64,000 bases of DNA from NCBI GenBank assembly GCA_037126765.1, contig JBBCBC010000002.1, positions 17,391,853 to 17,455,852 of the forward strand, given 5' to 3'. The translations under genes and the position numbers were made by a program. Numbering within the stretch: position 1 is the stretch's first letter; every line of letters starts with the position of its first letter. The notes below the pieces were generated by a model. It did not search any database. It saw only the letters and a list, made by a program, of their open reading frames with translations, and had not been told where the DNA came from. This DNA comes from Stenogyne calaminthoides. Lineage: Eukaryota; Streptophyta; Magnoliopsida; Lamiales; Lamiaceae. Below are positions 58,994 to 64,000 of the stretch, one piece after another.

Positions 58994-59110
58994 ATACCCC
59001 CCACGGGTCGCTTTGTATTCAACATGGGGCCCGGCTGTTATAATCCTATTGGGCAATAGTCGATGTCGTTTCAGTATTTACGGTGCGGATTTTCAAAATT
59101 GATTCCGATT

Positions 59111-59121
59111 CATATATATAC
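59111..59121 (+). promoter_or_regulatory. TATA box for the antisense extra gene of copy B
   Basis: CATATATATAC is followed about 30-60 bases later by a long CT-rich leader (CCTTTTCTCCTTCC, then CTTTTTTTTGTCTTTC). It lies between the 3' LTR and the plus-strand extra gene, with the same order as at 26270-26292. It suggests transcription independent of the LTR. Confidence 0.5.
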
Positions 59122-59242
59122 CACATTTCACCGCCTTAAACCCTTTTCTCCTTCCTTGTTCTTTTTTTTGTCTTTCAATTTTTTCCTGTGTCTGAAAATT
59201 TCCGGCGAGGGCTTCATCATTCCGGCGAAGAATCTTTCTCAG

Positions 59243-59308
59243 GTAACCGCTGCATTCTTTCTCTTATTGCGATTATGGCCTCTTGCTCAAACTCTTCTGT
59301 TCCCCTAG
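59243..59308 (+). other. Candidate intron 1 of the extra gene
   Basis: CTCAG|GTAACC at 59243 and TTCTGTTCCCCTAG|AATC ending at 59308 make a 66-base GT-AG intron in the leader, ahead of the ATG at 59383. The tract before the acceptor is pyrimidine-rich. This is a prediction by eye. Confidence 0.35.
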
Positions 59309-60299
59309 AATCAGACCACCATAGTTCTTCTTTCCCCCTCTAGTAGAATCCCCGTAAGCAACGCTTAATGCGCCGTAGATGAATGTCTCGGATTCGATTT
59401 TGTCGGGTAAGTTCGCAACCGCTTCGTTTCTTTTCCTCCGATTCCGACGAAGCCCTAAATGAATTGGATAGGGACTTGGTCCGTAATGATTTTTCGGACG
59501 ATTCGAGTGATAATTCTTTGCCCCAAATTCAAATTAGGTCTCGGGCTGTTGATAACGTTGATGTAGATAGGAATGACGATGTTGTGAGGGGGGAAATTTT
59601 GATGGTCAAATGTAACCGAATCGAATCGAAGTGGGGTAGGTGGTGAGTAAAATTTCGAGCTTGATATACCCATTGGTGTCCCTCATAGTCCAACATATAA
59701 CGAGTATAATGCTCGTTATAGTTTTGATTGGCCCGAAAAACCTCATAGGATTAGGGTTGAGAATGAGTACCTAGCGAGCAAGATAAATGAGCATAATTGA
59801 TGCAGATATGCTCACTTTCTTGCATAGAATTACGAAACCCCCAAGGATGTCTTTTTTCTCAGGGTCACGGTCCCGATGAGCGGGTCGACCAACCCCCGAA
59901 GGTTGTGTCATTTGAATTTGGACACCATGGAAGCCGGTCTTCGATTCCCCTCCATCCGCCATCATCCGCTTTGCTTTCGTGGAATGGAACATCACCATCA
60001 CGCAGCCTTAAGCCGAATGGGTGGCATATGATCATGAGCTTCCCGATTTTGTTCGCAAAATGAAGCCAAGAGACTATCCTCCCAAGAATCGAACTTGCTC
60101 ATTGTTGCACTTGACCCGACCGAAGGGCGAACATGGGTGGTTGTTCATGCAAGCTAATGCCAAGTGCAAAATTATTGAGGACGTGCGAACAAAATCGCTG
60201 ATTGGAAAGAGAAGTTCGTTGGTTGGGGGGCGATTGGAAGAGCCCGGCCGAGCGAACCAGGATGCTCGATTAGATATCCCATCGACTTTGTACTGCAAA

Positions 60300-60365
60300 G
60301 TAAGTAATTTTGTGTCTTTTGTCCTTCTATTTGAACCGGTTTTTAACTTGCTCTTTTTATTTTAG
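60300..60365 (+). other. Candidate intron 2 of the extra gene
   Basis: TGCAAA|GTAAGT at 60300 is a near-perfect plant donor, and TTTTTATTTTAG|GG at 60365 is a good acceptor after a T-rich tract. The intron is 66 bases and 70% or more A+T, while the flanks are GC-richer. It falls just after the Transposase_28-like domain. Confidence 0.55.
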
Positions 60366-61145
60366 GGATTCTAACATTGCGACGGACAAGGAGACAAACG
60401 GCGGCTATTTTAGCGAATAAGCCAGCAAATTGATCTGAGTCTCGCTTCGAGTGTGAGAACTCGAATACCGCCGATCAAAGGAAGAAAGAAGGTTTGTTCG
60501 CGGCCTCCTCATCATCTTGTTGCTATTAATCCCATTGTAAGGATTGCCTCTTGTATTCGTTATAAGTTTTGTGTCATTTTGCTCGTTGTTACCCTTTTTG
60601 TGCGTCATGAATGATTTTGTTTATAGCTTTTCCCCGTTGTGACCATTCTTTGTGAGTACATCGAACATCTTGAGATGGCTCGTAGAAAAAAAAAAACAAG
60701 AGCTTGTTCGATTCAGCCGAGCGGAGGCTCAAATAACAAACAGAGAGAGGCGGCGGTGGTTAATCGAGCATCCGCGATCCGTCCTAAGGAGTCAAACCGA
60801 CCGCCGCAAAGTAAATTGCCGGTCGAGTAGTGGGAATATAGCAAGCTCCATCACGAAGAGGCCAAGGATGGAAATAAAAAGCGAACACGGGCGGCGAACA
60901 AACTTCGACGAGCACGCCGAGCGAACAAGCTCGATGAGCACCGGGCCATTAGGGTGACTCGGACCCTACTCTGCGAGGCGATCAGGCGGTCAGCCTCGGG
61001 TCGGGTCCACGATTGAAATTGTTGAAATGGAGGTTGGCGCATCTTCTCCTCCTCGGGCCGGACCCCGATCATGGACTCCGTTGAATCTCGAGTTCGTCCC
61101 TTGAGGATAGATCGTTCTTGGGATGGGATCCGCTCGTGTGAATAG

Positions 61146-61225
61146 GTACATTTTGTTCGCCTTTGCTTACGCTTTGATTAATCTATTCGCTTTTTTTCAT
61201 ATTGTTTGCTCGGGTGTATGTGTAG
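61146..61225 (+). other. Candidate intron 3 of the extra gene
   Basis: AATAG|GTACAT at 61146 and GTGTATGTGTAG|GTTG ending at 61225 bound an 80-base T-rich segment between GC-richer flanks. The donor is moderate, the acceptor good. Confidence 0.45.
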
Positions 61226-62063
61226 GTTGAAGCGGTTAGCTCCACTTGATGCCCAATCGAAAAACTACTTACGCTTAGTGTTCGCAAGGTTCCGGGCATT
61301 CCCGAGCATCTTTCGAAGCTTGCCGCACTCCCGCTCGAGCATGGACTACCGACCGAAGAGTCCACTACGGGTTCCACTCCCCCGGAAAATATGCGTCTGG
61401 TCCTGCAATACCAATCTATGGTCGTTCTTGAAAGTTCTATGCTCCGTCAAACCTCCATGCTGCCAACTACTTGGCTTTGATGAGAACTTCAAAGAAAAGG
61501 CGGGCGAAAGGACTCGGGATGATGAACCGAGGTTGGCTCAGGAACAGGCATCCTCGGCAAATCGAGGCTCACGTGCAAAGCGAGGATGCCCGCAAGGCTT
61601 TGAAAATGTTCTCGCTTTCGAAAAATGCACGCTTGGCTCAGAGGATGCTCGCCCGAGACGAAGGAGGCAATCAATCACTCGGGAGGAGGTGGTCAGACCT
61701 CCTGAAGAGCCTGCGAAGAGATGAATGTTGAGCCGTAAACTCCCGAAATGGGCGCGAGGCCATGGAAAAGAGGGGCGTTTTGGCCAACAACTTCATCATT
61801 CTTTGAGGAGACCAACACCCGGTGGGTCTCGAAAATTCAAAGTTTTTAACGAAGAGTATGTTGATTCCAAGTCCAACTTCTCCTATATTTGTGCCTTCGC
61901 CGATCTTTATCCCAATGTTCGCCATGCACTTAATGGCGAACAAATTGCCTTCTCTTATATCAAGTTTCAAAAGAAGACTGATCGACAACCCACCGGATTG
62001 CAACCTTCCAATGTCGATTTGAATGATCAGGTGATTTCTCCATTCTTCCCGAAGGATAAAGGT

Positions 62064-63536
62064 TGTTGGGATATTTTAGTTTTGATTAATTATGCCAAAA
62101 ACATTATCAACTTGTGTTTTATGAAGCTAATTCTACGATAACAAGTTGAGGGGGAACCAAGAACAAGTTGAGGGGGAACTCATGAAATCGATTTAAGATG
62201 ATCGAGATCGACGAGGTATCGAGGTCGATCAAGATCGGATGAGAAGGATGAGTTCCTAACTAATCGTCGTGCAAACCGACCGCAGTTTTCGATGCGCTTT
62301 TTTCCAGTATGGATCAGATTAACTTTCATCAAATGGTTTATTCTTCAATGCTATTGACATCAGTAAATCGACATCAGAAATTTACATGCGATTTGCTTCA
62401 TGCGTCAGATCAAGACTGAATATATTTGTATATCTGATCGACTTCGGCGACGAAATCGACCCGATGAACAAAAAATCAGTTCGTGAAATCGACCGATGAA
62501 CAAGAAAATCGCTTTGATGAACATTTTCAAAATCTCCATGAACCACACACGATTTCAAAGAAGGCGAACAAAGGTGATTTCAATGATGGATGAATAGTGA
62601 TTTCACACCGTAAATCATACTATCAGATTTTGGACGGTTCCGCACCCGCATCGGAGTAATGAACAAGAATCCGCGAGTTGGTCGATCCGTTAGGATTCAA
62701 AAGCAATATTGATCAATAAGAAGATAACAACATATATGGTCGATACATAAAGCCGCAAAACAACAAAGGTCTTTGGACAAAGAAAAAGTCTGAAGATTAT
62801 TAGTATGGATTTGAATATTACTCCAACGGTAATATTCAAATCCACACTATAAATACATTGCACTATCTTCAAAGGAAGACAATGGAGGATCTGCAAAGGA
62901 AATTAAAAGCCAAATATTCAAGCAACTCCATTCAAGAACACAGAAAGCAAGAAATACACGCATATATTCAAAGTGTTCTACCCTAGATCTAAGCATAAAT
63001 GCCATATCCTAAGCTTAGAGAGATTTTCCCATCCTTAGCATTGAGGCTAAACAAATGTAAGGAAAAATCTCACCCTAGTTGAAACCAAACAAACCTTATA
63101 CCCAAAACCAGGTTGGTAGGTTAAGTTTGTAGGTTGAGTGTGAACTCGATAAACATCTAAGCAATCCCGAAAGGGAGGGTCGGCAATCCCATGAGGGTGA
63201 TAAGTCCCGCTTTGAGTGTGAACTCGGAAACATCTAGCAATCCCGAAAAGGGAGGGTCGGCAATCCCATGAGGGTGATAAGTCCCGGGCCGTTAAGTTGG
63301 TTAAGTTGGTGCCCCATGAAGGGAAGAGGATGTAGGACGAGTTGTCCAACCCACTATAAATCTTATGTGCCTTTATTTGTTATTACTTGTCATATGCATT
63401 CGTTTATAAAAGCATAACACACACATGAGCTTAAAAAAAAAAAATGAATCACTCTGCCCTCACCCTTGTTTTATATGCACCGAATCGAAACGTTTTGCTT
63501 CCGCCGTGCAAATGGGTTTTCAAAACGGGACCATCA
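62064..63536 (+). mobile_element. Solo LTR of family X with perfect 5-bp target duplication
   Basis: TGTTGGGATATT at 62064 to GGGACCATCA at 63536 is a 1,473-base TG...CA unit flanked by AAGGT at 62059-62063 and 63537-63541. There is no internal retroelement sequence, so it is a solo LTR left by recombination between two LTRs. It is the same family as 7510 to about 8729. A TATA box at 62847-62856 gives plus orientation. It contains a 78-bp tandem duplication (63136-63210 and 63214-63287) absent from the other copy. It splits the acidic tail from the rest of the extra gene. Confidence 0.92.
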
Positions 63537-63710
63537 AAGGTTGATGATCCTATTCAGGATGAGGAAGATGGCTCGGACGTGAATACTGGTGGTGCTGCTG
63601 GCCAAAATCTCCAAACTGAGTTCGGGACCGATCAGACGCAGGCCGAGCAAAGGGGACCTCTTGTGACCGAGCAGAATGTACCTTCTAGCGAGCATTTGGT
63701 ACTGCCGTCA

Positions 63711-64000
63711 TGAAGGAGTTATTCTTGGGGTGAGCACGATTTGTTCGACATCTCTTCCGGCCCACCCCCAATTATGAATTCGCTCCCTTGATGTTATTTT
63801 TTTTTGTTTTGTCAAACATATGTTGTGTAATTTTTGTCTTCTTCACCTTTTGTTCAACAATGTCTTCAATACTTGTAATTTTTTGCTGACTTCTTCTTTT
63901 TGTTCGAACACTTTTACAACTGAATGGATGAATTACATATTGAACTATCTCCTCTAACCTGATTGTTGTTGAGGATGAATGCGGTTGTTGATAAATGATT
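63711..64000. repeat. Second copy of window positions 1-290
   Basis: This starts at the TGA of the extra gene and matches 1-290 to its end. It is the beginning of the spacer between the extra gene and pol of gypsy copy B, which continues beyond the window. Both copies have the same orientation. Confidence 0.9.

Larger units (their letters stand above)
59122..63713 (+). pseudogene. Antisense extra gene of gypsy copy B (Transposase_28-like), split by a solo LTR
   Basis: Coding traces run left to right, opposite to gag-pol of this element type: an acidic N-terminus from ATG 59383 (SSDSDEALNELDRDLV...), then a region near 59870-60290 with MEAGLRFP, LHPPSSALLSW, SLKPNGWHMI and DWKEKFVG. These match the plant 'putative gypsy type transposon' domain (Transposase_28). 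Next come a basic stretch (60660-60960, with KKRTRAANKLRR) and a coiled-coil-like part (61470-61740, with DARKALKMFSLSKNARLAQ). A conserved-looking end (61850-61990: EEYVDSKSNFSYICAFADLY, then NGEQIAF) is followed by an acidic tail, now beyond the solo LTR (63537-63713), ending at TGA 63711. Frames change several times; some changes coincide with candidate introns. Its function is unknown. Confidence 0.7.

Noticed and set aside
61206..61724. 172-residue plus-strand frame as a separate gene
   Set aside because: Its parts in three frames fit one coiled-coil region of the extra gene; the long single frame is partly a product of frameshifts.

Overview
This window looks like nuclear DNA of a flowering plant. 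It is almost entirely nested, decayed transposable elements. The evidence is plant-type Ty3/gypsy elements with an extra antisense gene (Tat-like layout), a large Ty1/copia element of the SIRE/Maximus type, CACTA, hAT and Stowaway-like DNA transposons, a 5S-rRNA-derived sequence and a relic of the plant elongator tRNA-Met. I found no intact host protein gene. Almost every coding domain is broken by frameshifts and stops. Many differences between repeat copies are one-base or homopolymer indels, so some breaks may be assembly errors rather than real decay. The species cannot be named from this sequence.

Layout: 1-6907 is a minus-strand gypsy element (copy A) whose gag, protease, RT, RNase H and integrase read right to left. 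A 500-base N gap (6908-7407) follows, then a plus-oriented LTR of a second family (7510 to about 8729). 8730-16330 is AT-rich with no recognisable gene, one CACTA-like repeat patch and some short repeats. 16337-27339 is a complete but decayed plus-strand gypsy element: LTR, PBS, gag region, protease, RT, RNase H, integrase, 78-bp tandem repeats, antisense region, LTR. 27340-35760 holds a 5S-derived sequence and a CACTA transposase pseudogene. 35767-50151 is a full-length minus-strand copia element with a perfect 5-bp target duplication (ATAGT); an 842-bp hAT-like element sits in its 3' LTR. 50152-53378 is AT-rich with a cluster of four tRNA-like sequences. 53379-57876 is an LTR-like piece hit by a CACTA end, followed by a 180-bp tandem repeat and a 2.6-kb minisatellite that contains two Stowaway-like MITEs. 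57877-64000 is the left part of another minus-oriented gypsy copy (copy B): its 3' LTR, the plus-strand extra gene, a solo LTR that splits that gene (TSD AAGGT), and then sequence matching window positions 1-290.

The most interesting point is the extra antisense gene of the gypsy elements. It has its own TATA box and CT-rich leader, candidate introns on the strand opposite gag-pol, a Transposase_28-like domain, a coiled coil and an acidic tail. It faces the 3' end of pol across a tandem repeat whose core is shared by copy A and by the 16-27 kb element in matching relative orientation. Extra antisense ORFs are known in Tat-lineage elements, so this is a refinement and not a new system. I see no CRISPR array, no defence system and no other clear new machinery.
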